From the NCBI RefSeq assembly GCF_009674825.1, contig NZ_WKJH01000024.1, positions 248,001 through 312,000 of the forward strand: 64,000 nucleotides of DNA, read 5' to 3'. Below, in pieces: positions 19,558 to 28,795 of the stretch (position 1 is the first letter of the stretch; every line of letters begins with the position of its first letter). A program made the translations under genes and the position numbers. The notes under the pieces were generated by a model. It had not been told where the DNA came from and made no database searches. It saw nothing but the letters and a program-made list of their open reading frames with translations. Source of the DNA: Maribacter luteus (GTDB lineage Bacteria; Bacteroidota; Bacteroidia; Flavobacteriales; Flavobacteriaceae).

Positions 19558-19565
19558 TATTTTTG
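19558..19565 (+). promoter_or_regulatory. -7 element upstream of the pterin dehydratase gene
   Basis: TATTTTTG matches TAnnTTTG exactly, 16 bases before the ATG at 19582. No clear -33 TTG. Confidence 0.35.
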
Positions 19566-19581
19566 ATAAAAAAATGAGGTT

Positions 19582-19869
19582 ATGGCAAAACTAGATGAAA
19601 TCGAAATTCAGGAACGTCTTAAAAATTTGGAAGGTTGGGAATACATTGACGACGCTTTGCAAACTACTTTTGAATTCAAGGATTTTAAAGAAACCTTTTC
19701 CATTATGACCCGCATTGCCTTTGAATGCGAGGCCCAAAACCATCACCCCGAATGGAGCAATGTATACAATACCCTGACGATACGTTTGAACACCCATGAT
19801 GCCAATGGGGTAACCTTAAAAGATTTTAAATTGGCCCAAAGCATAGAGGATATTATTGAAAGTGATTGA
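19582..19869 (+). CDS. phhB: pterin-4a-carbinolamine dehydratase
   Basis: A 95-residue PCD/DCoH-family enzyme that dehydrates 4a-hydroxytetrahydrobiopterin, the pterin recycled after phenylalanine hydroxylation. The family core is clear: NHHPEWSNVYNTLTIRLNTH holds the catalytic histidines, followed by the GVTLKDFKLA helix. Normal length. No phenylalanine hydroxylase is adjacent in this window. Likely single-gene unit with its own -7 element. Confidence 0.92.
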   Translation: MAKLDEIEIQERLKNLEGWEYIDDALQTTFEFKDFKETFSIMTRIAFECEAQNHHPEWSNVYNTLTIRLNTHDANGVTLKDFKLAQSIEDIIESD

Positions 19870-20087
19870 ACCCGATCTTTTACAATACTTTGGAAATCGT
19901 AGGAACAAAAACCTTTTTAGATTGATAAATGCCCTAAAACCAAAATCTTAGGAACTCCTTTGCAAATGGCAGTTTCCCTTGAACCTTATCGTATTCAATC
20001 CTTTGAATTTATACTTCGCCGAAGGTTTATGATACTGTCTAAATTTTCTTAAATTTACAGCCGTTAGAATAATACATACATCACATT

Positions 20088-20798
20088 ATGGGAAGAGCTT
20101 TTGAATTTAGAAAGGCACGTAAAATGAAAAGATGGTCTGCAATGTCCAAAGCGTTTACGCGTATTGGAAAAGACATTGTTATGGCCGTAAAAGAAGGTGG
20201 CCCAGACCCTGATTCCAATTCAAGGCTTAGAGCGGTAATACAGAATGCCAAATCTGTAAACATGCCCAAAGACAATATCGAAAGGGCCATAAAAAGGGCC
20301 ACTGATAAAAGTCTAGGTGATTTCAAAGAGGTATTATACGAAGGGTACGCCCCACACGGTATCGCTATTTTAATAGAAACCGCAACGGACAACAACACAA
20401 GGACCGTAGCGAATGTTCGTAGTTACTTCAACAAATGCAATGGTAGTTTAGGTACATCAGGTTCGGTAGAATTCATGTTCGACCACACTTGTAATTTCAG
20501 GATCAATGCAGAAGGAATAGATGCGGAAGAACTTGAACTCGAAATGATCGATTTTGGTGCTGAGGAAGTTTTTGTCGATGATGACGGAATATTGATTTAC
20601 GCCCCTTTCGAAAGTTTCGGTGCCATCCAAAAAGAATTGGAGCACAGGGAAATCGAGATTCTTTCTTCCGGCTTTGAACGCATTCCACAGGTAACCAAAA
20701 AATTGACCGAGGAAGAAGCGGCCGATGTTGAAAAATTATTGGAAAAAATCGAAGAGGATGATGACGTTCAGAACGTTTATCATACGATGCAGGAATAG
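20088..20798 (+). CDS. YebC/PmpR-family protein
   Basis: A 236-residue member of the YebC/PmpR/TACO1 family. It has the full conserved N-terminus (MGRAFEFRKARKMKRW, then SKAFTRIGKDIVMAV and GGPDPDSNSRLR) and the KSVNMPKDNIERAIKRA segment, followed by the three-domain body with GTSGSVEFMF. Family members have been described as DNA-binding regulators and, more recently, as factors that help ribosomes through difficult sequences; which applies here cannot be told. Preceded by 218 bases without a gene in which I see no clear structure. Convergent with the acyltransferase gene, one base away. Confidence 0.94.
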   Translation: MGRAFEFRKARKMKRWSAMSKAFTRIGKDIVMAVKEGGPDPDSNSRLRAVIQNAKSVNMPKDNIERAIKRATDKSLGDFKEVLYEGYAPHGIAILIETATDNNTRTVANVRSYFNKCNGSLGTSGSVEFMFDHTCNFRINAEGIDAEELELEMIDFGAEEVFVDDDGILIYAPFESFGAIQKELEHREIEILSSGFERIPQVTKKLTEEEAADVEKLLEKIEEDDDVQNVYHTMQE

Positions 20799-20799
20799 G

Positions 20800-21336
20800 T
20801 TATGATAATTCGGGTTTCTTTCCCGTAACACCCTTAAAAAATTCCCTGTAGAGCTTAAAATCAGCCTCTATATCTTTCGAAGGAGAGTAAGGCTTCGAAA
20901 ATTTTATCTGTTTACCTCCATAATCAAAGGCAACCAAAACAATAGGTACTTGGGCGGCTTTGGCAATGTAATAGAATCCTGTTTTCCATTTTTCAACCTT
21001 CTTACGGGTTCCTTCCGGTGACAGGGCCAGCCTAAAAACTTTCTTTTCGTCAAAAATACCGGCAATAGCAGTTACGGTGTCATTGCTTTTTGAGCGATCA
21101 ATGGGTGCACCGCCCATCCATCTGAAATACCACCCGAACGGAGGTTTAAAAAGACTCTTCTTTGCTATGAAATTCATGTCCTTATTGATGACCCTTCGAA
21201 TAAGTAGTCCCAAAAAGAAGTCTACCCAGCTGGTATGTGGCACAACCACCAATAAACATTTATCAATATCGGGAAACTCTCCAATGATCTTCCAACCGAG
21301 TAATTTGAAATAAATAAATTTTGCAAGTGTATGCAT
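20800..21336 (-). CDS. 1-acylglycerol-3-phosphate acyltransferase-like protein
   Basis: A 178-residue PlsC-type acyltransferase. The catalytic HX4D motif is HTSWVDF (about residues 34-40) and the acceptor-binding motif is SPEGTRKK (about 108-115). At 178 residues it is shorter than classical PlsC and resembles the compact family members often annotated simply as acyltransferase. It follows the KdnB-like gene by 6 bases as the last gene of a Kdo-related cluster, so its acceptor could be a lipid A or phospholipid intermediate; this is only an inference from position. Confidence 0.85.
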   Translation of the reverse strand: MHTLAKFIYFKLLGWKIIGEFPDIDKCLLVVVPHTSWVDFFLGLLIRRVINKDMNFIAKKSLFKPPFGWYFRWMGGAPIDRSKSNDTVTAIAGIFDEKKVFRLALSPEGTRKKVEKWKTGFYYIAKAAQVPIVLVAFDYGGKQIKFSKPYSPSKDIEADFKLYREFFKGVTGKKPELS

Positions 21337-21342
21337 ATAGGC

Positions 21343-22470
21343 TTAGATCTTTTCGTAGATCGATTTTAATTTAGCTGGCGTAATGGTTTTTCTCCATTCC
21401 TTTCCCAATGCATTTTCCCATAAAGGTTCCATTCCCATTGCGACAGAGATCATGGTTTCGAACTCATCTTCAGATAAGTTGGCACATATACCTTTTGGAA
21501 GCTCAATTTGATGTTTTTCTTGCATAATCTTGAACAAGGCCACTCCTTCGGGATAAAACTCCTCTAAATATTGAAAAACAAGACAATTACCAATCCCATG
21601 CTTCACCCCTAAAAGATAAGAAAGTCCGTAGCTCATGGCATGCGCGACACCGACTTGGGAATAGGCAATACTCATACCACCATGCCACGAAGCCATCATT
21701 AATTTGTCCCGCGATTCTGTTTCACCCAACCCATCAAGGAACACTTCCTTACACAGTTCATATGCCTTTTCACCATAACTCTGACTAAAGGCGTTTAGAT
21801 AAGTCCCATTGAGCGACTCCACACAATGGATAAAACAATCCATGCCCGTATAAAACCATTGTTCTTTGGAAACCCCTTTAGTTAAATCGGGATCAAGAAC
21901 AACTTGATCAAAGGTCGTGTAATCGGAGTTTATACCTAATTTCCTTTCAGGCCCCAATAGTACCGTTGTTCGCGAAACCTCTGCCCCTGTTCCGCTAATT
22001 GTGGGTATACCTACATGGTATATGGATGGTTTTTTCACTAGATCCCAACCTTGGTATTCATAAGAGCTCCCTTCATTATTCATCATTATGGACACGGCCT
22101 TTGCCAAATCCATTATCGTACCCCCTCCTATACCTACAATACCGGATGGAATCTCTGAAAAATCATCCCTTATTTTTTGTACCAAAACATCAACCTGATT
22201 GGTCTTGGGTTCTTCATCGGCCGAAATAAATACAATACGGTCATTGAACATGGTCGGTATACGATACGGTAATTCCTTTCCTTCAAAAACATCATCAACC
22301 AAGAAAATAAATGGAGCTTCGGAATTTTTCCTTTTGGCCATTAATATAGTACCTAGTTGATCAAAGCTTCCGTTCCCAAAAACCACACGTGGCACCATTG
22401 GGAAATTTTTATATTCCACTTTCTTTTTGGTAGGATCGTTTTTCAATATACTTGTGTTCTTTACCTCCAT
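21343..22470 (-). CDS. kdnB: iron-containing alcohol dehydrogenase, KdnB-like (Kdo 8-oxidase)
   Basis: A 375-residue group III alcohol dehydrogenase. It shows the GGGTIMDLAKAVS nucleotide loop, TISGTGAEVSRT, and the metal site: Asp and His in GMDCFIHCVES and two His in VAHAMSYGLSYLLGVKHGIGN. The sequence closely resembles, as I recall it, Shewanella KdnB, which oxidises C8 of Kdo so that KdnA can aminate it to 8-amino-Kdo. The call is strengthened by KdsB two genes upstream. No KdnA aminotransferase is in the window. It starts 4 bases after the HAD gene and ends 6 bases before the acyltransferase, so it lies within one operon. Confidence 0.85.
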   Translation of the reverse strand: MEVKNTSILKNDPTKKKVEYKNFPMVPRVVFGNGSFDQLGTILMAKRKNSEAPFIFLVDDVFEGKELPYRIPTMFNDRIVFISADEEPKTNQVDVLVQKIRDDFSEIPSGIVGIGGGTIMDLAKAVSIMMNNEGSSYEYQGWDLVKKPSIYHVGIPTISGTGAEVSRTTVLLGPERKLGINSDYTTFDQVVLDPDLTKGVSKEQWFYTGMDCFIHCVESLNGTYLNAFSQSYGEKAYELCKEVFLDGLGETESRDKLMMASWHGGMSIAYSQVGVAHAMSYGLSYLLGVKHGIGNCLVFQYLEEFYPEGVALFKIMQEKHQIELPKGICANLSEDEFETMISVAMGMEPLWENALGKEWRKTITPAKLKSIYEKI

Positions 22471-22474
22471 AATA

Positions 22475-23176
22475 CTATTTCAAATAGCCTAGAACATCTT
22501 CTAACCTATTTAATTTCAAATATTTGTAATCATTTTCCTCAATAGACACCTGCTCATGTTGCCAAGTCGTATGAAAAGGAACATGAACTGCTTTTGCCCC
22601 AATATTAAGTAAGGGCAAAACATCTGACTTCAATGAATTCCCTATCATTAAAAATTCATCAACCCCTATTTCAAGATGTTCCAATAGGTTTTTGTAATTC
22701 AGTTCTTTCTTATCGCTCAGCACCTCTACATGATGAAAATACTCTGATAGTCCCGATCTTTCGAGCTTTCGTTCCTGATCCAACAAATCGCCTTTGGTCA
22801 AAACGATCAATCGATATTTATTTTTCAATGCCAGTAAGACTTCTTTGACCCCATCCAACAATTCAACTGGGTGACTAATCATATCTTTACCTAGATTCAA
22901 AATTTTCATAATCGTTGCTTGGGAAACCCTATTATTTGAAAGTTCCAAGGCCGACTCGATCATAGAGAGCATAAAACCCTTAATTCCATACCCATACAGT
23001 TCCAGATTGTCCATCTCTTTTTTGAACAACTCTTGATCTATTTTGTTTTTAGTTTCGAAGCCTTCGAGTAAATCGGCGAACAATTCCTCGGTATCCCGAA
23101 AATACGTTTCGTTCACCCATAGGGTATCATCGGCATCAAAGCCTATAACTTTTATGTTACTGAAATCTATTTCCAT
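22475..23176 (-). CDS. HAD-superfamily hydrolase
   Basis: A 233-residue haloacid dehalogenase-type phosphatase. Motif I is GFDADDTLW (nucleophile Asp about 15), motif II the VLTKGD strand (Thr about 127), motif III a lysine in [12 protein letters not shown] and motif [16 protein letters not shown] helical C1 cap lies between motifs I and II, so it is not the capless KdsC (Kdo-8-phosphate phosphatase). It overlaps kdsB by 10 bases and precedes kdnB by 4, so it probably acts in the same pathway, but its substrate is unknown. Confidence 0.88.
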   Translation of the reverse strand: MEIDFSNIKVIGFDADDTLWVNETYFRDTEELFADLLEGFETKNKIDQELFKKEMDNLELYGYGIKGFMLSMIESALELSNNRVSQATIMKILNLGKDMISHPVELLDGVKEVLLALKNKYRLIVLTKGDLLDQERKLERSGLSEYFHHVEVLSDKKELNYKNLLEHLEIGVDEFLMIGNSLKSDVLPLLNIGAKAVHVPFHTTWQHEQVSIEENDYKYLKLNRLEDVLGYLK

Positions 23177-23895
23177 GCTGCTTGGGCCTTTTTTAGATCT
23201 TCAGGCGTATCTATTTCGATACCTGTTACTTTCGTCTCTACCATTTTAATTTTTTTACCATACTCAAGATATCGAATGGCCTCTATTTTTTCCTTAGCTT
23301 CCAAAGGCAACATGGGCAAACGGTGAAAATCCATCAAAGCACTTTTCCGAAAAGCGTAGATGCCTTTGTGTTTATAATAGATATCCTCAATGGCCGTGTC
23401 TCGTGGAAATGGTATTGGCGATCGGGAAAAATAAAGGGCAAAATTACGATTATCGATAATGACCTTTACCGTATTCGGGTTGTTAATTTCATCCCAATCG
23501 TTAATCCTTACCATTAAAGAAGCCAGGTCTATTTCTTTGACAACATCTTCCTCAAAAACCTTCAATACACTTGCCAAGCTTTCACGATCGGTAAAAGGTT
23601 CGTCACCTTGCACGTTGACAATGATATCAACATCCATGTCGGCAACGGCTTCCGCAATACGATCACTGCCACAATCATGCTCCTTAATACTCATTATCGC
23701 CTGCCCTCCAGCGTCTGTAATGGTATCAAAAATAATTTTACTGTCCGTAACAACATAAACCTCATCGAAAAGTTCGGTTTTTATCGCCGCTTCATAAGTA
23801 CGCACAATAACGGGTTTGCCCGATAGGTCCTGCATTAATTTGGCAGGAAATCTTGAAGCCGCATATCGTGCGGGTATCATTGCTATAATTTTCAC
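23167..23895 (-). CDS. kdsB: 3-deoxy-manno-octulosonate cytidylyltransferase
   Basis: A 242-residue enzyme that activates Kdo (or an 8-modified Kdo) to CMP-sugar for lipopolysaccharide core assembly. Motifs: [15 protein letters not shown], the VVTDS strand, [46 protein letters not shown] and the C-terminal [10 protein letters not shown]. Start is GTG at 23895, giving the usual [11 protein letters not shown] beginning. First gene of the kdsB-HAD-kdnB-acyltransferase series. In Shewanella a KdsB homologue prefers the 8-amino form, so the neighbouring kdnB makes substrate preference an open question here. Confidence 0.95.
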   Translation of the reverse strand: MKIIAMIPARYAASRFPAKLMQDLSGKPVIVRTYEAAIKTELFDEVYVVTDSKIIFDTITDAGGQAIMSIKEHDCGSDRIAEAVADMDVDIIVNVQGDEPFTDRESLASVLKVFEEDVVKEIDLASLMVRINDWDEINNPNTVKVIIDNRNFALYFSRSPIPFPRDTAIEDIYYKHKGIYAFRKSALMDFHRLPMLPLEAKEKIEAIRYLEYGKKIKMVETKVTGIEIDTPEDLKKAQAAWK

Positions 23896-23917
23896 TTTAT
23901 TCGCTTTAAGTTGTTGA

Positions 23918-24487
23918 TTAAGATTTTGTCCTTGGCCTTAGTTTACGATAAATCGTAAAGACGAACACCAAAATGGCGATGACCAAAATAGCCGCCAGGA
24001 TCGGGGCAAAAATAGATGCGGCCGAAACCACCACCGCAGCCCCCGTTTCAACTGTTGAAACCAGTGGATTTGCCAAGCCTCCCGTAGTTGCTGTCGATGT
24101 TAATCGGGTCGAGGCTCCCGCCCCTTTTATTGCAGTTGCCGTACCTCCCCCAGCAATTATGGCCAATGACCATGTAACCACTGGATCGAGATTCGCTACC
24201 GTTGACACCATAACCGCTGTACCTGCAATAGCTGCCAAAGGTATGGCAATACTGTCCAATAAATTATCTACCCAAGGAATAAAATATCCGAAAATTTCAG
24301 CTAAAGTAGCCACCCCTAGGGTTATCAATGCAGCAACACTCCCTATCCATTGCCAATTATCGTTCAATTCCCAAACCCCAAAATATGAAGCCAGGCTAAG
24401 TGCGAAAAGGGGCAGGAAAACACGAAAACCCACTGACGCCGCTAGACCAACACCCAAAAATATACTGATTATCGTTTCCGAGTTCAT
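23918..24487 (-). CDS. DUF4126 membrane protein
   Basis: A 189-residue integral membrane protein with about five hydrophobic segments: residues 5-35, 48-68, a glycine-rich pair around 80-125, and a C-terminal one at about 155-178 followed by a basic tail ([10 protein letters not shown]). The glycine- and threonine-rich centre ([17 protein letters not shown]) is typical of DUF4126. Function unknown. It lies 22 bases upstream of kdsB and 25 bases after the helicase gene on the same strand, so it may share a transcript with either. Confidence 0.82.
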   Translation of the reverse strand: MNSETIISIFLGVGLAASVGFRVFLPLFALSLASYFGVWELNDNWQWIGSVAALITLGVATLAEIFGYFIPWVDNLLDSIAIPLAAIAGTAVMVSTVANLDPVVTWSLAIIAGGGTATAIKGAGASTRLTSTATTGGLANPLVSTVETGAAVVVSAASIFAPILAAILVIAILVFVFTIYRKLRPRTKS

Positions 24488-24512
24488 TTTTTATACTTTG
24501 TACTAAATTAGG

Positions 24513-25952
24513 TTATTCCGAATCAAGAAAAAAATCGGACTTAAAGCCTATAAGATACAATTTTTCCTTTGCCCTAGTAACCGCCGTGTACAACCACCTA
24601 AGATATTCTTTATCGATACCATTGGGTAAGTAAGGCTGCTCAACAAATACGGTATTCCACTGGCCACCTTGTGATTTATGACAGGTTATGGCATATGAGA
24701 ACTTGACCTGTAACGCATTGAAATACTTATTGTTCTTTACACCAAGGAACTTTTTATATTTTGAAGTTTCATGTTCGTAATCTTTCATTACCTCCTGGTA
24801 TAAACGATTACCATCTTCGTAAGACAAGGAAGGGGTTACTGCCATAATGGTATCTAACAACAGGACCGTTTCAAAAGGTGGTTGATTCGGATAGTCGACC
24901 ATTTGCACCTTCACCTCAGCAAATTTGAACCCGTACAATTCCTTTATCGCAAAAATCTCGAGCACCTCGATAATATCACCATTGGCTATAAATCCGGCTT
25001 CAGAGGTGGGTTTTAACCAAAAATAATTATTCTTGACCACCATCATAAAATCCCCTGTGGCGATATCATTTTCCAAATAAAGGATTCTTTGGCGTATATT
25101 TTCATTGTAGAGGTTGGCCCTTTTGTTCGACCTCACAATTATGGTAGTTTCTTCTTTTCCGTTCTCTGAATAAGATGAATCAATTGCCTCTAGTATTTCA
25201 TGACCATCTATGAGTCTAACAATATCAGTGAAAGGATTCACATCAAACTGAAATCCTTCGAAAAATGTCCCGGCCAATTGCTCCCTGAGCAATGTGGCAT
25301 TGACCAAAATACCGGAATCCTCTGATTGCCGAACCACCTCATCCAACTCGAGCTTTGTAACCTCTTTGTTATAATTGAGACCTAATTTGCCTTCATCCAA
25401 AGCCGGACTCAAATCGAGATGAACCGGAGGTAACTGGGCCGTATCCCCGATCAAAATCAACTTACAGTTGTGTCCGGAATAAACGAACATCATAAGATCG
25501 TCTAACAACGAGCCGTTTTCGAAAAGTTTGGAATCTGCAGGGGTATCCGGAATCATTGAGGCCTCATCAACGATAAATATGGTATTCCTATGCTTATTAG
25601 GCGCCAGAACAAATTGTACCCCACCTCCTGATTGCTTTTTGGGAAAATAGATTTTACGATGTATGGTGAACGCCTGTGTATTTGAGTAATTTGACATTAC
25701 TTTAGCCGCTCTTCCCGTTGGCGCCATCAACACCGCCTTCATAGTCGTACGCCATAAATTACTAACCAAGGTACCAACAATCGTAGTTTTTCCAGTACCG
25801 GCATATCCCTTCAACAAGAACAATCGTTCTTTTTCATCAGAAAGCACATAATCCGACAATTGTTGCAATGCCACCGACTGCATAGGTGTAGGCTCATGTG
25901 GAAACTTTTCCTTAAGGATAGAAAAAAAAGAGGATGCAGTAAGGACCTTCAT
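24513..25952 (-). CDS. RecD-like superfamily 1 helicase
   Basis: A 479-residue SF1B DNA helicase of the RecD/Dda type. Helicase motifs in order: Walker A KGYAGTGKTT (about 47-56), the APTGRAAKVM motif Ia, Walker B FIVDEASMI, motif III LIGDTAQLPPV, motif V AITCHKSQGGQW and motif VI LYTAVTRAKEKL. It lacks the long N-terminal extension of RecD2. Such single-subunit enzymes unwind DNA 5' to 3' in repair or replication restart. The ATG at 25952 is chosen over a TTG three codons upstream. Confidence 0.92.
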   Translation of the reverse strand: MKVLTASSFFSILKEKFPHEPTPMQSVALQQLSDYVLSDEKERLFLLKGYAGTGKTTIVGTLVSNLWRTTMKAVLMAPTGRAAKVMSNYSNTQAFTIHRKIYFPKKQSGGGVQFVLAPNKHRNTIFIVDEASMIPDTPADSKLFENGSLLDDLMMFVYSGHNCKLILIGDTAQLPPVHLDLSPALDEGKLGLNYNKEVTKLELDEVVRQSEDSGILVNATLLREQLAGTFFEGFQFDVNPFTDIVRLIDGHEILEAIDSSYSENGKEETTIIVRSNKRANLYNENIRQRILYLENDIATGDFMMVVKNNYFWLKPTSEAGFIANGDIIEVLEIFAIKELYGFKFAEVKVQMVDYPNQPPFETVLLLDTIMAVTPSLSYEDGNRLYQEVMKDYEHETSKYKKFLGVKNNKYFNALQVKFSYAITCHKSQGGQWNTVFVEQPYLPNGIDKEYLRWLYTAVTRAKEKLYLIGFKSDFFLDSE

Positions 25953-26180
25953 AGTTTTCAAAGATAATCATGATTATCGGCCCAAAAACCATTTACTATA
26001 TTATTCTACTGAAATATCATATAAAATTGGACTAAAACACACACTATCCATTACGTTTCAAACGGTTATGATATGCACCTCATTTAATCATAGAACGACC
26101 GTCTTTATAGGCGAAGCGATAAATTTGATAAACCTTAATAATTACCGCAATAAAATATTAGGCAGTTTGTAAAAAAATTG

Positions 26181-26188
26181 TAGATTTG
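26181..26188 (+). promoter_or_regulatory. -7 element upstream of the 26225 gene
   Basis: TAGATTTG matches TAnnTTTG exactly. A TTAG about 20 bases upstream could be a weak -33. Transcription would begin near 26195, 30 bases before the ATG. The rest of 25962-26224 shows no gene or clear structure. Confidence 0.4.
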
Positions 26189-26224
26189 TGTTAACCACTA
26201 AATCAAAAAAATAACACGTAAGAA

Positions 26225-26875
26225 ATGAAGACCATAATACAAATTGTACTTTGGATTGCTTGTATCGGATTAGCATACCTTATTTATAGCTCAGTAACCG
26301 GACCTATAGAATTCAAGAAAGTAAAACAAGAGCGTTTTGCCAAAGTCGTATCCAAATTAAAGGACATTCGTAATGCCCAGGAAGCCTATAAAACGGCTAA
26401 TGGAAAATATGCAAATGATTTTAAAAGTCTGATAAGTTTCGTAGATACTGGTAAATATACAATTACCCAGCAAAGGGATTCTTCTTATATGGAGATGGAC
26501 AAAACATATGGTATTGAACTTCTGAAAGAAATCAAAATCATTGACACCTTAGGATTTGTATCGGTGAAAGATTCATTGTTCAAAAATGACGATCGTTATA
26601 AAAGCTTAATGGATGTTCCTTACGCTCCAGGCGGGGAAAAATTTGAAATGAAATCAGCGATTATTGACAAAGGTGGCTATAAAGCTCCTGTATTTGAAGC
26701 CAAAGTCAAAAAGAGCGTAGTATTATTTGACCAACCTAAAGACTTATTGACTCGCGAAAATGCACAAATAAGTGTTGAAGAGGTAAATGGCGATGTTATT
26801 AAAGTTGGTTCTCTTGATCAGGTGAGTACTAGTGGTAACTGGCCTCCTATTTATGACAAAAAAGAAGATCTTTAA
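26225..26875 (+). CDS. membrane-anchored protein with pseudopilin-like N-terminal region
   Basis: A 216-residue protein with one N-terminal transmembrane helix (about 4-23), then a long amphipathic helix running into VVSKLKDIRNAQEAYKTANGKYANDFKSL, a pattern seen in type II secretion/type IV pilin-like proteins where the helix is followed by a Y..NG.Y turn. There is no prepilin peptidase site (no G before the hydrophobic stretch with a +5 Glu). The rest is a beta-rich soluble domain with no known motif. The next gene overlaps its end by 23 bases. I do not know a named family; function unknown. Confidence 0.78.
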   Translation: MKTIIQIVLWIACIGLAYLIYSSVTGPIEFKKVKQERFAKVVSKLKDIRNAQEAYKTANGKYANDFKSLISFVDTGKYTITQQRDSSYMEMDKTYGIELLKEIKIIDTLGFVSVKDSLFKNDDRYKSLMDVPYAPGGEKFEMKSAIIDKGGYKAPVFEAKVKKSVVLFDQPKDLLTRENAQISVEEVNGDVIKVGSLDQVSTSGNWPPIYDKKEDL

Positions 26876-27686
26876 AACGGACGATATTCCATTGGAAAAA
26901 TTTAACAAACTGTCCATTCAAGTTAGCTTGAATGGACTTTCTTTTTGTGTACTTGATACAATTTCCAACACCATTACCAATTCTGAACGACAGGTTTTCG
27001 ATAAAATCCTAAACCCCTTTGAACTTCAAAATAACCTAAGAACATTACTGGAAAAACATCAAATACACAAAACCTCTTTTTCCGAAGTCATTGTTGTTCA
27101 CAGTAACGGACTTTTCAGTTTTGTGCCAAAATCTTTATTTGATGAAAATGAACTGGCCAATTACTTGAAACTTAATGCCAAAATCCTGGCCAATGACCAT
27201 TTGGCTTACGACGCCTTGGAGAATTATGATATGGTCAACGTTTACGTGCCTTTTGTAAACATCAATAATTATATTTTCGAACTTTTCGGAGAATTTGAAT
27301 ACAAACATAACGGCACTGTTTTGGTTGAGGCATTATTGAATAATTCCGGCGCCAATAAAGAGCCCATTTGCTATGTTCATGTTGACGGCCAACAAATGAG
27401 CATCACCGTAATATCACAAAAGAAATTACAACTCCACAATAGCTTTACCTTTACCTCCAAAGAGGATTTCATTTATTATTTGCTCTTTACCATGGAGCAA
27501 TTGAACTTAGAGACCGAAACCACAAAGTTGAAACTATTCGGTTCTATAGAAGAAGACGATGAAATCTATAAACTTTGCTATTCCTATATTAAGGACATAA
27601 CCATTTTTATCCCCTCCATTACATCTTATCCAATGGCCGATACTGATAAAAACAACATAGATTTCACCTTAATCAGCGCCCTGTAA
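26853..27686 (+). CDS. DUF3822 family protein
   Basis: A 277-residue cytosolic protein of a Bacteroidota-specific family. Two repeated-looking halves each start with a strand pair (LSIQVSLNGLSFCVLD near residue 15; CYVHVDGQQMSITVIS near 170) and the second includes KLFGSIEEDDEIYKLC, a layout reminiscent of the actin/PilM fold. That similarity is my reading, not a known assignment. ATG 26853 is chosen; a GTG seven codons upstream would extend further into the previous gene. It overlaps the pseudopilin-like gene by 23 bases and rsmD by one base, so the three are an operon. Confidence 0.8.
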   Translation: MTKKKIFKTDDIPLEKFNKLSIQVSLNGLSFCVLDTISNTITNSERQVFDKILNPFELQNNLRTLLEKHQIHKTSFSEVIVVHSNGLFSFVPKSLFDENELANYLKLNAKILANDHLAYDALENYDMVNVYVPFVNINNYIFELFGEFEYKHNGTVLVEALLNNSGANKEPICYVHVDGQQMSITVISQKKLQLHNSFTFTSKEDFIYYLLFTMEQLNLETETTKLKLFGSIEEDDEIYKLCYSYIKDITIFIPSITSYPMADTDKNNIDFTLISAL

Positions 27687-28222
27687 TGCGAATAATTTCC
27701 GGAAAACATAAAAGCAAAAGAATAACGGCCCCAAAAAAATTACCGGTTCGCCCTACTACCGATATGGCGAAAGAAGCCCTTTTCAACATCCTCAATAATT
27801 CATACTATTTTGAGGAAATAAGTTTCCTAGACCTATTTGCCGGTACCGGAAACATAAGTTTTGAATTTGCCTCTAGGGGAACGACTGATATTACGGCTAT
27901 TGATGTCGATTTTGGGTGCATAAAATTCATTGACAAAATCTCAACGGAATTAAGTTTTGGTATCTCTGCCATTAAAAGTGATGTTTTTCAATTTTTGGAA
28001 AAAACAGTCATTAAGGCCGATATCATTTTTGCTGACCCACCTTACGATTTTCCTGTAGAGGAATTTGCCAAAATACCGGAATTGGTATTTAAAAACAACC
28101 TCCTTAATGATGATGGGGTACTGATCATTGAACACTCAAAACATACCGATCTTTCGCAGTTGGAACATTATTCCAAAAACAGAAGGTATGGGGGAAGTGT
28201 ATTCAGCTTTTTTGAAAAATAG
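27686..28222 (+). CDS. rsmD: 16S rRNA (guanine966-N2)-methyltransferase
   Basis: A 178-residue SAM-dependent methyltransferase modifying 16S rRNA in the small subunit. It shows the RsmD start (MRIISGKHKSKRI), RPTTDMAKEALFNIL, the SAM-binding LDLFAGTGNISFE (about 50-62) and the catalytic DPPY (IIFADPPYDF, about 112-121). Normal length. Its ATG overlaps the stop of the DUF3822 gene (TAATG), implying coupled translation. Confidence 0.95.
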   Translation: MRIISGKHKSKRITAPKKLPVRPTTDMAKEALFNILNNSYYFEEISFLDLFAGTGNISFEFASRGTTDITAIDVDFGCIKFIDKISTELSFGISAIKSDVFQFLEKTVIKADIIFADPPYDFPVEEFAKIPELVFKNNLLNDDGVLIIEHSKHTDLSQLEHYSKNRRYGGSVFSFFEK

Positions 28223-28394
28223 CCAACACTTTCCTTTAATATGATATTACATTTCATCTTATAGCCCCATAAAAGCATATATTAGGGTATTTCACCAAGC
28301 ACTTGGGTAAAGTAAATACGGTGATCACCGTTGAATGTAAAAGAAATCAGGGATAATTCGACAACACATTTTCCTTTGGAAATGCTATTTTATT

Positions 28395-28720
28395 AAAAAA
28401 GCAGGTCATAAGCCGGATTCTGTTCATCCTGAAAAATTCAGAATGCCCTTATCATTTATCTGGACCTTTGGTTGCCCAAAGGCTCTAACCGCCTACCCTT
28501 CAGCTCGGACGTGCCGCCCTCGAACACTGATTTACATGACGTTTCACCGTATAGAGTTTACCTGGTTTCACTACAGCCTTACCTGTACATACTTTCTGCT
28601 GCACTTGTCCTCCCTGACAGTAACTATCAGGTGACGGGCGTTACCCGCTATACTGCACTATGGTGTCCGGACTTTCCTATCTGACGTTTAAAGCCAAATC
28701 GATAAGGAGACCTGCTAAGG
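28395..28720 (-). ncRNA. rnpB: RNase P RNA
   Basis: The catalytic RNA of RNase P, which matures tRNA 5' ends. On the minus strand it begins AGCAGGTCTCC and contains the universal AGGAAAGTCCGGACACC (28665-28681 region) and ends with ACAGAATCCGGCTTATGACC. Its ends pair as helix P1: AGCAGGTC (28716-28709) with GACCTGCT (28407-28400), after which a T-run acts as terminator. Length about 317 bases, bacterial type A. The TAnnTTTG element at 28723-28730 places the start at about 28716. Shares a divergent intergenic region with dnaX. Confidence 0.95.
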
Positions 28721-28722
28721 TG

Positions 28723-28730
28723 CAAATTTA
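28723..28730 (-). promoter_or_regulatory. -7 element of the rnpB promoter
   Basis: TAAATTTG on the minus strand, an exact TAnnTTTG match. Seven bases on is the 5' end of helix P1 of RNase P RNA, which fits a transcription start at about 28716. No clear -33 TTG. Confidence 0.6.
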
Positions 28731-28795
28731 CTTCAATTGTTGATAAAAAAGTGTTTAATCCATCTTAAATAAAGCGCTATAAACCCCGCTATTTT

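Noticed and set aside
23973-24506. 177-residue open frame opposite the DUF4126 gene
   Set aside because: Alanine/threonine-rich mirror of a conserved membrane protein gene; no start context or motif.
28318-28331. 14-bp palindrome ACGGTGATCACCGT after rsmD
   Set aside because: No T-run, no nearby promoter element and one short palindrome is expected by chance in this length; only worth a comparison with relatives.
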